A stretch of DNA of 64,000 bases from Didemnitutus sp047777955 (lineage in GTDB: Bacteria; Verrucomicrobiota; Verrucomicrobiia; Opitutales; Opitutaceae), in contig NZ_CP180537.1 of the NCBI RefSeq assembly GCF_047777955.1, forward strand, positions 1 through 64,000, in the 5' to 3' direction. The position numbers and the translations under genes were made by a program. A model generated the notes under the pieces. That model saw nothing but the letters and a program-made list of their open reading frames with translations. It did not search any database and was not told where the DNA came from. How positions within the stretch are numbered: position 1 is the stretch's first letter; each line of letters begins with the position of its first letter. Below, piece after piece: positions 37,777 to 46,209 of the stretch.

Positions 37777-37886
37777 GTAGGGCGTAGCGCGCCGTTGGCC
37801 GCGCCGGTGGGAGCGGTTGTCCGCGACGGCCCTTGGGCCATGGCCGGCAACGCGAGTCAGGGCGCTGGGGGACCAGCGCCCCTACC
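37777..37886. repeat. GTAGGG...CCCCTAC palindromic repeat
   Basis: Starts with GTAGGGCG (37777) three bases after the hydrolase stop and ends with CGCCCCTACC, so the ends are inverted. The right half holds a strong hairpin, GGGCGCTGG (37860-37868) with CCAGCGCCC (37873-37881), loop GGGA. It belongs to the same family as 453-475, 57144-57218 and 62346-62367. It lies between convergent genes and may double as a terminator. Confidence 0.6.
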
Positions 37887-37928
37887 GCGGGCGATCGCGG
37901 CCGCGGCCCGGCGGGACGCGGCGGCCGT

Positions 37929-39200
37929 TCAGTTCGCCGCGTGCTCGAAGAGCTGGCCGTTGATCACCGTGCCGGTGCAGTGGCTGGTGTATTCGAACGG
38001 ATCGCCGTCGTAGAGCGCGAGGTCGGCGTCCTTGCCCTTCTCGAGCGAGCCGGTGCGATCGGCGATGCCGAGGATCTTCGCGGCGTCGATCGTGATGCTG
38101 GCCAGCGCGGCGTCGAAGCCGAGGCCCTTGCCGGCGGCGACGGCGGCCTCGAAGAGCACGACGCGCGTCTTGGGCACGTAGCTCTCGTAGCCGCTCTCGA
38201 TGGCGAACGGGATGCCGGCGGCGCGGAGCTTCGCGGCGGTGTCCATGGCGAGGTTCTCGGCGTCCTCGTTGGCGCGGGCCATCGTCGGATGCAAAATCAC
38301 CGGGAAGCCGCTGGCCTTGATCGGGTCGAGCACGAGGTGGGCGTCGGCGCAGCCGTCGAGGACGATCTTGAGATTGAACTCCTTCGCGAGGCGCAGCGCG
38401 GCGAGGATGTCGAGCTGCCGGTCGGCGTGAATCAGGAGCGGCTGCGAGCCGTCGAGCGCGCGGAGGAAGGTCTCGATCTTCAGATCGCGCGCGGGGCGCT
38501 TCGACTCGTCCTTGGCCTCGCGCTTCCTCGCGTATTCCTGCGCCTTGATCAGCTCGGCGCGGAGCATGGCGACGGCCTTGGCGCGCGTGCCGGGGGACTT
38601 CGGGCCGCCGGCGGCGGCGGGGCCTTCGCTGCGGTTGAGCGCGGCGTTGCCGAGCGAGACGGCGGTCATCGCGGCGGGGTTGACCACATCCTCGTCGGAC
38701 TCGCGGCCGAGCGTCTTCACGATCATGGTCTGCCCGGAGACGAGCGTGCCGGGCGCGTGGCCGGTGTTGACGGTGGTGACGCCGAAGCCGCGCACCCAGG
38801 CGACGAGCGGATCCTGGGCGTTGTAGGCGTCGAGTGCGCGCAGCTCCGGCTGCACGGCGGCGGAGCGCTCGAGCATGTCCTGGTCGTGCGGCTGGTTGAG
38901 CAGGCCGGAGAGGCCGACGGTGGCACGGGCGTCGATGAGGCCGGGCGTGACGACCTGGGCGTGCACGACGCGGTGGTCGGCGGTGTAAACCATGTCCTTG
39001 GCCGGGCCGGCGTAGGCGATCTTGCCGTCGCGGCCGACGAGCACGAGGCCGTCGTGGATCGGCGCGCCGGCGGCGGTGTGGAGCGTCTCGGCGTGGATCG
39101 CGAGCGGCAGGGCGGCGGTGGCGGTGGCGCGCGCGGCCGGGGCGGTAGCGACGAGGCACGCCAGGGCGCCCAGGCGGACGAGGCGGGAAACGGGTTTCAT
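37929..39200 (-). CDS. Exported amidohydrolase-family protein lacking the HxH metal motif
   Basis: 423 residues with a signal peptide ('LGALACLVATAPAARA'). It has the imidazolonepropionase-like composite domain ('VLVGRDGKIAYAGPAKD') and TIM barrel; later motifs 'LIHADRQLDILAAL', 'RTGSLEKGKDADLALYDGDP' are normal. At the position where amidohydrolases have 'PGLIDxHxH', this protein reads 'TPGLIDARATVGL', so two metal-binding His are lost. It may be inactive or act as a partner of the intact paralog encoded just before it, with which it overlaps (ATGA). Confidence 0.8.
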   Translation of the reverse strand: MKPVSRLVRLGALACLVATAPAARATATAALPLAIHAETLHTAAGAPIHDGLVLVGRDGKIAYAGPAKDMVYTADHRVVHAQVVTPGLIDARATVGLSGLLNQPHDQDMLERSAAVQPELRALDAYNAQDPLVAWVRGFGVTTVNTGHAPGTLVSGQTMIVKTLGRESDEDVVNPAAMTAVSLGNAALNRSEGPAAAGGPKSPGTRAKAVAMLRAELIKAQEYARKREAKDESKRPARDLKIETFLRALDGSQPLLIHADRQLDILAALRLAKEFNLKIVLDGCADAHLVLDPIKASGFPVILHPTMARANEDAENLAMDTAAKLRAAGIPFAIESGYESYVPKTRVVLFEAAVAAGKGLGFDAALASITIDAAKILGIADRTGSLEKGKDADLALYDGDPFEYTSHCTGTVINGQLFEHAAN

Positions 39201-40549
39201 TGGGCACCTCCGAAGAGTTCGGCGTTGGCGTTGGCGATGATGTCCCAGGCGTTGCCGAAGCAGCAGAGCTGCACGCGGCGCGGATCGCCGGCGCCGGCGC
39301 CGCCGAGGGCGTAGAGCCGGTCCTGCGGATCCGAGAGATCGAAGACCTTGCGACCCTCGACCCAGGTCTGCTGCACGTGCGTGTAGACGCTGAGCGGGTC
39401 GCCATCGAGGAGGATGAAGTCCGCGTCCTTGCCCGGCTCGAGCGAGCCGAGGCGTTTTTCCAAGCCCAGGATCTTGGCGTTGGCGATCGTCACGGCACGC
39501 AGGGCGCCGGCGCGCGTCATGCCGCCGCGCACGGCCATGCCGGCGGAGCGGAGGAAATGGCGCGAGTCGGTGACGCTGTCGTCAGTGTGGAGGCCAACGA
39601 GGACGCCGGCCTTCTCCAGCACGGCGGGCGTGGTGAACGAGGCGTCGCGGGTCTCGAGCTTGCCGCCGGGGGAGTCGATCATGATGACCGAGCAGGCGAC
39701 GCCGGCCTGGGCGATCTCGTTGGCGACCTTCCAGCCTTCGGAAACGTGGTGGAGCACGACCTTGAAGCCGAATTCCTTGGCGAGGCGGAGCACGGTGAGG
39801 ATGTCGTCGTGGCGGTGCGTGTGGTGCTGGACGACGCGCTTGCCGTCGAGGACCTCGACGAGTTCCTCCAGCGCGAGGTCGCGCGGCGGCAGCTTGTCGG
39901 GGTCGCCCTTGGCGCGCTCGATCTTGGCGCGGTATTCCTGGGCCTTGATGAACTGTTCGCGGACGAGCGCGGCGGACTTGCCGCGCGTGCCGGGGAAGCC
40001 GCCCACGCCGCGCATGGAATTGGTGCCGTTGGCCATCTTGAGTCCGCCGGCGATGGAGCCGTCGTCGTTCCTGATCAGCAGGTCGTCGACGGTGCGGCCG
40101 TCGCGGAGCTTGGCGTAGACGGTCTGGCCGCTGATGAGGTGACCCGAGCCGGGCATGATGTTGGCGGTGGTGATGCCGCCGGCCTGGGCCTTCTGGATCG
40201 ACGGGCTCTGCGCGTCGATCGAGTCGAGCGCCCGGACGTCGGGCTGGATCGGGCTCGACGCGTCGGCGCCGGCCGGGCCGCCGATGTGGCTGTGCGAGTC
40301 GATGAGGCCCGGCATGATGACTTTGCCGGTGGCGTCGTGAACTTCGGCGCCGGCGGGGATGGCGACCGAGCCGGCCGCGCCGACGGCGACGATCTTGCCG
40401 CCGGAGACGACGAGGACGCCATGCGCGATGGGCTCGCCGACGATGGGGATGATTTGCGCGCCCTGGAAAACGAGGGGCTTCTCCTGCGCGCAGACGCCCG
40501 CGGCCAATCCACAGAGGACCGCCAGGGGTAACAGGGGTCGGAAGGACAT
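39197..40549 (-). CDS. Exported amidohydrolase-family protein (intact metal site)
   Basis: 450 residues with a signal peptide ('LPLAVLCGLAAGVCAQ'). The metal motif 'PGLIDSHSHIGGPAG' is intact, followed by 'VVQHHTHRHDDILTVLRLA', 'VVLHHVSEGWKVANE' (His) and 'VGLHTDDSVTDSRHF' (Asp). The end of the barrel 'RLGSLEPGKDADFILLDGDP' is typical of imidazolonepropionase-like enzymes. Substrate unknown, but the signal peptide puts it in the periplasm. ATG 40549. It is translated just before its paralog (ATGA overlap at 39197-39200). Confidence 0.85.
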   Translation of the reverse strand: MSFRPLLPLAVLCGLAAGVCAQEKPLVFQGAQIIPIVGEPIAHGVLVVSGGKIVAVGAAGSVAIPAGAEVHDATGKVIMPGLIDSHSHIGGPAGADASSPIQPDVRALDSIDAQSPSIQKAQAGGITTANIMPGSGHLISGQTVYAKLRDGRTVDDLLIRNDDGSIAGGLKMANGTNSMRGVGGFPGTRGKSAALVREQFIKAQEYRAKIERAKGDPDKLPPRDLALEELVEVLDGKRVVQHHTHRHDDILTVLRLAKEFGFKVVLHHVSEGWKVANEIAQAGVACSVIMIDSPGGKLETRDASFTTPAVLEKAGVLVGLHTDDSVTDSRHFLRSAGMAVRGGMTRAGALRAVTIANAKILGLEKRLGSLEPGKDADFILLDGDPLSVYTHVQQTWVEGRKVFDLSDPQDRLYALGGAGAGDPRRVQLCCFGNAWDIIANANAELFGGAQ

Positions 40550-40614
40550 GGCGGGCGACGATGCGCGGCGCGCGCGGCCGCGCAACGGGAAATCGACCAA
40601 GGCGGCGGGCGAGA

Positions 40615-41439
40615 CTATCCTCGCGTCTTCCGGGCTCGATACGCCGCCAATTCTTCTCTCGAGATTTGATCTGCGGGAACCAACCGATAGTGAACTTCGT
40701 CCACGATTTTGATTTCGTCGTCTTCGATCGTCAGTTCGAAGAGCGCGATTAGATCGTCTGCCATGAATTGTGCCGAAATAGGGCGGCAAATCAGTTCCGG
40801 AAACTTATCCCGACAGAATGCGATGTCCTGCTCGGTTTGAACCGCACCCAGCTTGTCGTTACCACCCTTCGCCTGCACCGGGATCACGTATTGGCGACCG
40901 TCGCGATCCACTCCAACGTAAACTTCGTCGACTTCGATTTGGCCGATGTCTTTGACCGACGTGCGGAGATGACTCTGCAACGAGCACGCCGAAAGCCCAA
41001 GAAAAACATCGATCAATCGATTGTATCGCACTTTAGCCAAGAGGGCTTGTTCATCCGAGAGCGCATACGCAGAGATGATCTCGGGCGTGGCCTCGGGGAT
41101 TTTAATCGTGACTAGGTTTTCGTTCGGCAAAATCCGACTGACCTTCGCCAGTCGAAACGCATAGCGGGACCTACCTTGGCCAACGATGACCCACTCGCGA
41201 CCTTCAGTTTGCGTTGCAATCACGCGTGCCGGCATCGCGATTCGATAGCGCACGGAATACACCGCATCGCCAAGATTCTTGGGCAACTTGACCTTTAGTT
41301 TCTTTGCGGCTGCGACAAATTCCTCTCTCTCGAAAACCACCTCGGTCGCGCCGGGCTTGTAGTGGTCGAAAAATATCTTCTCTAGCAGTGCCTGATATCG
41401 ATTCCCTCGCTGGGTGGGTTTCGTTTTACGTTTAGGCAT
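40615..41439 (-). CDS. Probable type II restriction endonuclease
   Basis: 274 residues. Not recognised by name, assigned by context and fold: a PD-(D/E)xK-like core is seen in 'IGQIEVDEVYVGVDRDGRQY' followed by 'VIPVQAKGG' (acidic D171/E172, then QAK with K191). The N-terminal part ('RYQALLEKIFFDHYKPGATE') is helical. The ATG (41439) overlaps the last codons of the methyltransferase (ATGCCTAA), as expected for an R gene translated after its M gene. Specificity should equal that of the methyltransferase; I cannot read it from the sequence. Confidence 0.65.
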   Translation of the reverse strand: MPKRKTKPTQRGNRYQALLEKIFFDHYKPGATEVVFEREEFVAAAKKLKVKLPKNLGDAVYSVRYRIAMPARVIATQTEGREWVIVGQGRSRYAFRLAKVSRILPNENLVTIKIPEATPEIISAYALSDEQALLAKVRYNRLIDVFLGLSACSLQSHLRTSVKDIGQIEVDEVYVGVDRDGRQYVIPVQAKGGNDKLGAVQTEQDIAFCRDKFPELICRPISAQFMADDLIALFELTIEDDEIKIVDEVHYRLVPADQISREELAAYRARKTRG

Positions 41440-42763
41440 AAAGGAGCTTGGGCGTGCGCTCGCGTTCGATGTCGATTTGCTTTCGTTTCCGCGCGCCGCT
41501 CTTGCGATCACGAGACCCAATTGGCACAGGCACCCCGAAGTGGGCGGCTGCTTCCGACATCTCCATGGCGAGCAGGTTCGGATCGCCGAGAGCGAGGGCG
41601 GTCGTTTGACGGCGAGGGGCCGCTCCGGAGGCCAGCACGATTTCGGCGGCAATCGCGCGGGCAAGCGGCGGTGGAACGGCGTTTCCAATCTGGCGCGCGC
41701 CGTGCCATTTGGTGACATGAAACCGGAACCAATCCGGAAACCCATGCAGGCGCGCCATTTCTCGGACGGTAACGCAGCGATTGAATCGATAGTGAATTGG
41801 CCGCGGACTAGTGAAGGCTCCTCGTTGCGAGTCGCTGCCTGCACGCAACGTGTTAGCGAGACCGAATCGCGGCAATTTGAAGAGCCGCGAAATCGGCTCC
41901 ACGCGCCCCGAAGGCGTTTCCGCGAAACGGCGCCGGGAGATTTCGGTGTGCTCAGACCTGGCACTGGAAGTTAAAATCGATGCATCCCAGACACGTGGGA
42001 TCCCAAAATGCCACGACTCCGGCTCCAAGCAGCGCATTTCCGCGGCATAGGCCGAAGGGCTTCCCCACCGCCCCGTCGCGACCCAATCTCTCTCGTTTAG
42101 CGTTTCGAACGTCTCGGCGTCGGGCAAGTCCTCCAACGCATCCTCGCATGACGGGCCGTGCTGCAATCCACGCAGCTCCAAATCGCTTCCCGCGGGAATC
42201 GTTTTCGCCATCGGATACTCCGGTAGTGGCAAGCCGCGACGCGCCCCGATCAAAATGAGGCGTTCGCGATCCTGCGGCACGCCGTAATGGGCGGCATTTA
42301 GAACGCGCCAAGGCAACCGCACATTGTAGCCGATGCTTCGAAACTCTGCGATAATCTCCTCAAGGAACTTACGTTGCTCACCGAGCGTGAGACCCTTGAC
42401 GTTTTCGAAAACGAAATAGTTGGCCTCCAGTTCGCGCACGATTCGCACGTAGTCCCGGACGAGACCGTTGCGAGGATCGTCGAGGGCGCGCTGCCCGATG
42501 AGAGAAAACCCCTGACAGGGCGGACCGCCAAAGACCACATCAACGCGCTCGCCGCCAATACCGGCGGCTTCTCGAATTTGCGCTCCGCTCAAGTGGACGA
42601 CGGACCGGGCGATGGTGGCGCAACTCGGAAAATTGAATTCGTGCGCTGCAGCGTGCACGGGATCGTATTCGACCGCAGCCACCACGTCGAAGCCGGCCTG
42701 CTCGAAGCCCAAGCTCATGCCGCCGACACCGGCGAATAGGTCTATTCCGATAGGGCGTGGCAT
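41432..42763 (-). CDS. dcm: DNA (cytosine-5-)-methyltransferase
   Basis: 443 residues. Motif I 'IGIDLFAGVGGMSLGFEQAG', motif IV with catalytic Cys83 in 'FGGPPCQGFSLIG', motif VI 'FVFENVKGL', motif VIII 'VPQDRERLILIG', motif IX/X 'ARLHGFPDWFRF' and 'QIGNAVPPPLA'. The target-recognition domain lies between about residues 190 and 340. It methylates C5 of a cytosine in a fixed short site and protects the host from the linked nuclease. Start ATG 42763 gives the normal beginning 'MPRPIGIDLFAG'. Confidence 0.94.
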   Translation of the reverse strand: MPRPIGIDLFAGVGGMSLGFEQAGFDVVAAVEYDPVHAAAHEFNFPSCATIARSVVHLSGAQIREAAGIGGERVDVVFGGPPCQGFSLIGQRALDDPRNGLVRDYVRIVRELEANYFVFENVKGLTLGEQRKFLEEIIAEFRSIGYNVRLPWRVLNAAHYGVPQDRERLILIGARRGLPLPEYPMAKTIPAGSDLELRGLQHGPSCEDALEDLPDAETFETLNERDWVATGRWGSPSAYAAEMRCLEPESWHFGIPRVWDASILTSSARSEHTEISRRRFAETPSGRVEPISRLFKLPRFGLANTLRAGSDSQRGAFTSPRPIHYRFNRCVTVREMARLHGFPDWFRFHVTKWHGARQIGNAVPPPLARAIAAEIVLASGAAPRRQTTALALGDPNLLAMEMSEAAAHFGVPVPIGSRDRKSGARKRKQIDIERERTPKLLYA

Positions 42764-42819
42764 ATGCAGTGGTTACTAGTTCTCCGCGATAGAACAGTCG
42801 AGCCGGGTTCGTGCAACCC

Positions 42820-43227
42820 TCAGCTTTCAAGAAATTGGGTGATTCTCGGTAGCACTCGATCCACCTTTCGAATCTCGCACTGCCAGACGACAAGAACACC
42901 CCATCCTGCCTTACGTATCGCGGCGCTCGTCCGGCGGTCCCTAGAACGATTAGAACGAATTTTCATCTCCCAATAATCGATGCGACTCTTTGGCAACCTG
43001 CCCCAACGGCAACGATGCCCATGCCAAAAGCACCCGTGCACAAAAATAACCTTCTTTCGCGACGGGAAGACGATGTCGGGTCTGCCGGGCAAATTCGCCG
43101 CGTGCATTCGGTAACGATAACCCAGCGAGTGTAGTCGCTTGCGTAGGGCAACCTCGGGACCGGTGTCTCGTGTGCGAACACTCGCCATGATCCTGCTGCG
43201 AACCTGCTGGTTTACACGATCAGCCAT
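42820..43227 (-). CDS. vsr: Very short patch repair endonuclease (Vsr)
   Basis: 135 residues. 'ASVRTRDTGPEVALRKRLHS', 'LPGRPDIVFP' and 'HGCFWHGH' match E. coli Vsr; D51, H64 and H69 even share its residue numbers. Vsr nicks next to the T of a T:G mismatch made when 5-methylcytosine deaminates at the site of its partner methyltransferase, starting short-patch repair. The gene is the first of the vsr-M-R unit, 56 bases ahead of the methyltransferase. Confidence 0.94.
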   Translation of the reverse strand: MADRVNQQVRSRIMASVRTRDTGPEVALRKRLHSLGYRYRMHAANLPGRPDIVFPSRKKVIFVHGCFWHGHRCRWGRLPKSRIDYWEMKIRSNRSRDRRTSAAIRKAGWGVLVVWQCEIRKVDRVLPRITQFLES

Positions 43228-43368
43228 GCTAAGACGTTAACGCTGACGGCAAGGCGCTCAACTGGAGATTCGTGTCACACCCATACATCGACAGTTTGTG
43301 CTAAAACCGGGGCAAACACCGGTTCGCCGTTTGACGCCGCGCGGGAAGTGCGGAGCTTCCGCGCTTCC

Positions 43369-44646
43369 ATGAACGCTCCCGCCCCGGCTCCCAGCCCCAA
43401 ATTCCACTACGCGTGGATCGCCGCCGGCGTCACCTTCGTGACGCTGCTCGCGGCCGCGGGCGCGCGCGCGACGCCCGGCGTCATCCTGCTCCCGCTCGGC
43501 AACGAGTTCCACTGGAGCCGTGCCACGGTGTCGTCGATCGTCTCGATCAACATCTTCCTCTACGGCCTGATGGGGCCGTTCGCGGCGGCGCTGTATCAGC
43601 GCTTCGGGCTGCGGCGGACGATGATGGCGGCGATGACGATGCTCGCGGCGGGTTACGGGCTGTCGACGCTCGCGACGCACTACTGGCAATTCGTGGTGCT
43701 GTGGGGCTTCGTCGTCGGCATCGGCTCCGGCATGGCGGCGGCCGTGCTCGGCGCGGCGGTGGCGACGCGGTGGTTCACCCAGCGGCGCGGCCTCGTGATG
43801 GGCCTGCTCACGGCCAGCACGGCGACGGGGCAGCTGATTTTCCTGCCCAGCCTGGCGACGGTCGTGACGGAGAAGGGCTGGCGCGGCGCGCCCCTCGTGG
43901 TCGCGGCGGCGGCGCTGGCCGTGGTGCCGCTGATCGCGTGGCTGATGCGCGACGATCCGCGCGACGTGGGGTTGCGGCCGTTCGGCGAGAGCGGGCCGGC
44001 GGACGACCACGCGCCGGTGAAGGGCAACCCGGCCAAGCGCGCGGTCGACGTGCTGCTCGAGGCGGTGCGCGCGCGGGATTTCTGGCTGCTGGCCGGGTCG
44101 TTCTTCGTCTGCGGCGCCAGCACCAACGGCCTGGTCGGCACGCACTTGATCCCGGCGGCCTTCGACTGCGGCATCCCCGAGGTGCGCGCGGCCGGGCTGC
44201 TGGCACTGATGGGGATTTTCGACCTCTTCGGCACGACGGCGTCGGGCTGGCTGAGCGACCGTTTCAACTGCCGCACGCTGCTCTTCACCTACTACGGGCT
44301 GCGCGGGCTCTCGCTGCTCTTCCTGCCGCAGGCGCTGCTCGGGCCGACGGCGGGGCTGGGCGTGTTCGCGGTGTTCTACGGACTCGACTGGATCGCGACC
44401 GTGCCGCCGACGGTGCGGCTCACGGGCGAGGTGTTCGGGCGCGAGAAGGGTCCGATCGTGTTCGGCTGGGTCGTGGCGAGCCACCAGGTCGGTGCCGCGG
44501 CGGCCGCCTACGCGGCGGGCGTGACGCGCACGAGTTTCGGCAGCTACGCCCCGGCGTTCATTGGCGCGGGCGTGCTGTGCGTGATCGCGGCTCTGATCGT
44601 GCTGCCGATCGGGAAACGAAAGCCGCTCGCGCCGGCGGCGGCGTGA
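43369..44646 (+). CDS. MFS transporter
   Basis: 425 residues, twelve TM helices. 'YAWIAAGVTFVTLLAAAG', 'LYQRFGLRRTMMAAMTMLA' (motif A-like), 'MGLLTASTATGQLIFLPSLA' and 'GIFDLFGTTASGWLSDRFN' are typical of the monocarboxylate/oxalate-formate type subgroup. Substrate unknown. ATG 43369 ('MNAPAPAPS') is used; an upstream in-frame start adds seven residues. It is divergent from the RM island and convergent with the next MFS gene. Confidence 0.86.
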   Translation: MNAPAPAPSPKFHYAWIAAGVTFVTLLAAAGARATPGVILLPLGNEFHWSRATVSSIVSINIFLYGLMGPFAAALYQRFGLRRTMMAAMTMLAAGYGLSTLATHYWQFVVLWGFVVGIGSGMAAAVLGAAVATRWFTQRRGLVMGLLTASTATGQLIFLPSLATVVTEKGWRGAPLVVAAAALAVVPLIAWLMRDDPRDVGLRPFGESGPADDHAPVKGNPAKRAVDVLLEAVRARDFWLLAGSFFVCGASTNGLVGTHLIPAAFDCGIPEVRAAGLLALMGIFDLFGTTASGWLSDRFNCRTLLFTYYGLRGLSLLFLPQALLGPTAGLGVFAVFYGLDWIATVPPTVRLTGEVFGREKGPIVFGWVVASHQVGAAAAAYAAGVTRTSFGSYAPAFIGAGVLCVIAALIVLPIGKRKPLAPAAA

Positions 44647-44658
44647 GCGCGCGGTGGC

Positions 44659-45825
44659 TCAGGTCAGCCGGTCGAGCTTGCGGATGGCGACGATGAGCGC
44701 CCCGAGCGTGGCGAGGGCGAGCCACGGCACGGCGCCGAGGTGCGACTGCGCGAGCGCACCCGCCAGCGCGGGCATCACCGCGGCGCCGATGGCGCCGCCG
44801 CCGGACTGGCGTCCCACCACGGTCTGCACCGCGTCCGGCGCGAAGCGTCGCCCCACCTCGTGCATCAGGCCGGGGTAGATCGGCGCCAGCCCCAGGCCCG
44901 CTACGGCCAACGCGCCGCCGGCCAGTCCCGCGCCGGGGGCGAAGATGAAGCCGGCGATGCCGGCGAGCGCGACGAGCGCGCCCGTGTTCACCAGCCGGCG
45001 GTTGCCCCAGCGCTCGGCCACGAAGCCCACCGCCACCCGGCCGGCCGTGATCGCGCCGAAGAACGCCGCCACGCACAGCGCCGCCCGCTCGGGCGCGACG
45101 CCGCGCCCGGCCACCAGCAGCGTGCCGGCCCAGACGCCGAGCGTGAACTCCACCGCCACGTAGAGGGCGAAGATCGCCGGCGACAGCCAGCCCGCGAACG
45201 AATTGGCCGGCGTCGTCGGCCCCGGGCCCGCGGCCGCGGCGGCCGGTGCCGCGGCGGCTTGCGCGGGAACCTGGCGCCACAGGCCGAGGCTGAGGAGGAA
45301 CAGCAGCGCCAGCCCGCCCTGGGTGGCGCTGATCAGCAGGTAGCCGCCGCGCCAGCCGAGTCCGCCCGCCAGCGCCCAGCCGAAGATGAACGGCCCGCCG
45401 GTCGCGCCGATGCCCCAGCAGGCGTGCAGCCAGTTCATGTGCCGCGCCGCATAATGCCGCGCCACGAAGCCGTTGAGGCCCGCGTCGACCGCCCCGGCGC
45501 CGAGCCCCAGCGGCAGCGCCGCGGCGTAGAGCCACGCCGCGCCCTGCGCCCGCGAGAGCAGGAACAGGCCGCTCGCGGTCAGCAGCCCGCTCGCCAGCAC
45601 CACGGGACCGGTGCCCCACCGCCCGATGATCGCGCCGCTGCTGAACGCCGCCAGGCTCGTGAGGACCGTGCCGAGGGTGACGATCACGCCGGCCAATCCG
45701 ATCGGCAGCCTCAACTCCGGGTAGATCGTCGGCCAAGCCACCCCGAGCGTGCCATCCGGCAAGCCCAGGCTGATGAAGCCGAGGTAGATCACAACCAGCA
45801 GCAGCGATCGGCGGTGCGTCTCCAC
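44659..45825 (-). CDS. MFS transporter (sugar-type)
   Basis: 388 residues from GTG 45825 ('VETHRRSLLLVVIYLGF'). Twelve TM helices. 'LGLPDGTLGVAWPTIY' and 'GAIIGRWGTGPVVLASGLL' in the N-half; 'LNGFVARHYAARHMNWLHAC' with 'WGIGATGGPFIF' are like the FucP/YbjJ-type subgroup. The frame is open further upstream, but that part is basic low-quality sequence without a TM, so the GTG start is preferred. Substrate unknown. Confidence 0.8.
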   Translation of the reverse strand: METHRRSLLLVVIYLGFISLGLPDGTLGVAWPTIYPELRLPIGLAGVIVTLGTVLTSLAAFSSGAIIGRWGTGPVVLASGLLTASGLFLLSRAQGAAWLYAAALPLGLGAGAVDAGLNGFVARHYAARHMNWLHACWGIGATGGPFIFGWALAGGLGWRGGYLLISATQGGLALLFLLSLGLWRQVPAQAAAAPAAAAAGPGPTTPANSFAGWLSPAIFALYVAVEFTLGVWAGTLLVAGRGVAPERAALCVAAFFGAITAGRVAVGFVAERWGNRRLVNTGALVALAGIAGFIFAPGAGLAGGALAVAGLGLAPIYPGLMHEVGRRFAPDAVQTVVGRQSGGGAIGAAVMPALAGALAQSHLGAVPWLALATLGALIVAIRKLDRLT

Positions 45826-45947
45826 GTCGAACCCTGATGCAGGCCGCTCGGCCGGGCGGTGACAACCCGCGATTGACCGCGGCGGCGCGGTGGTGGCGCG
45901 AGCGGTGGATGAATGCACCGCCCGCCTTCGTGCGCGGCGGACCCGCG

Positions 45948-46118
45948 CTACCGTTTCAGGCGGGCCTGGAGCTTCTTCACCTCGGGCGAAACCGCGCCGC
46001 AGGCGCCGGTGCTGCCGCAGCCGGATTTTTTCTTCGGCCCGAACCACGACCACAGCAGATACGCCACGGCGAGGAGCGCGAGGGCGGCGGCGATCAGGGT
46101 TTGGAGGGAGGAGGACAT
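45948..46118 (-). CDS. FeoB-associated Cys-rich membrane protein (FeoC-like)
   Basis: 56 residues: 'MSSSLQTLIAAALALLAVAY' and a single TM helix, then 'FGPKKKSGCGSTGACG' with two Cys, then a charged helix 'PEVKKLQARLKR'. This is the plan of the small proteins found next to feoB in many genomes. Position right after feoB (stop 46210) on the same strand supports the call. The two Cys might hold a cluster or metal. It is too short for usual ORF cut-offs. A palindromic repeat lies between it and feoB. Confidence 0.8.
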   Translation of the reverse strand: MSSSLQTLIAAALALLAVAYLLWSWFGPKKKSGCGSTGACGAVSPEVKKLQARLKR

Positions 46119-46134
46119 TTCAGAAGTGGCCCCC

Positions 46135-46196
46135 GGAACACACGGAATACACGGAAGGGGACGCGTGGTGTTCTTTCGGTGTATTCCGTGTGTTCC
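46135..46196. repeat. Long inverted repeat between feoB and the FeoC-like gene
   Basis: The left arm GGAACACACGGAATACAC (46135-46152) is perfectly complementary to 46179-46196, with a 26-base loop; beyond the 18 bp core, one mismatch and a further GAA/TTC pairing continue the stem. The unit is related to the 17211-17275 element. It may stabilise or separate the upstream feoAB message. It is likely a mobile short palindrome. Confidence 0.65.
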
Positions 46197-46209
46197 GTGG
46201 GCAAAAATC

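Larger units (their letters stand above)
40615..43227. other. Lower-GC restriction-modification island
   Basis: Three genes on the minus strand (vsr, C5 methyltransferase, endonuclease-like) lie between an amidohydrolase and an MFS gene. Three 60-base lines that I counted in it have 32, 37 and 32 G+C (53-62%), against 42 of 60 (70%) in a line of the czcA gene. Codon third positions are visibly less G/C. This points to horizontal gain. No transposase, integrase, tRNA or direct repeat is visible at its ends. Confidence 0.75.

Noticed and set aside
40550..43368. Mobile element carrying the restriction island
   Set aside because: No transposase, integrase, terminal inverted repeat, target duplication or tRNA was seen at either side. 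The low GC alone supports transfer, not the mechanism.
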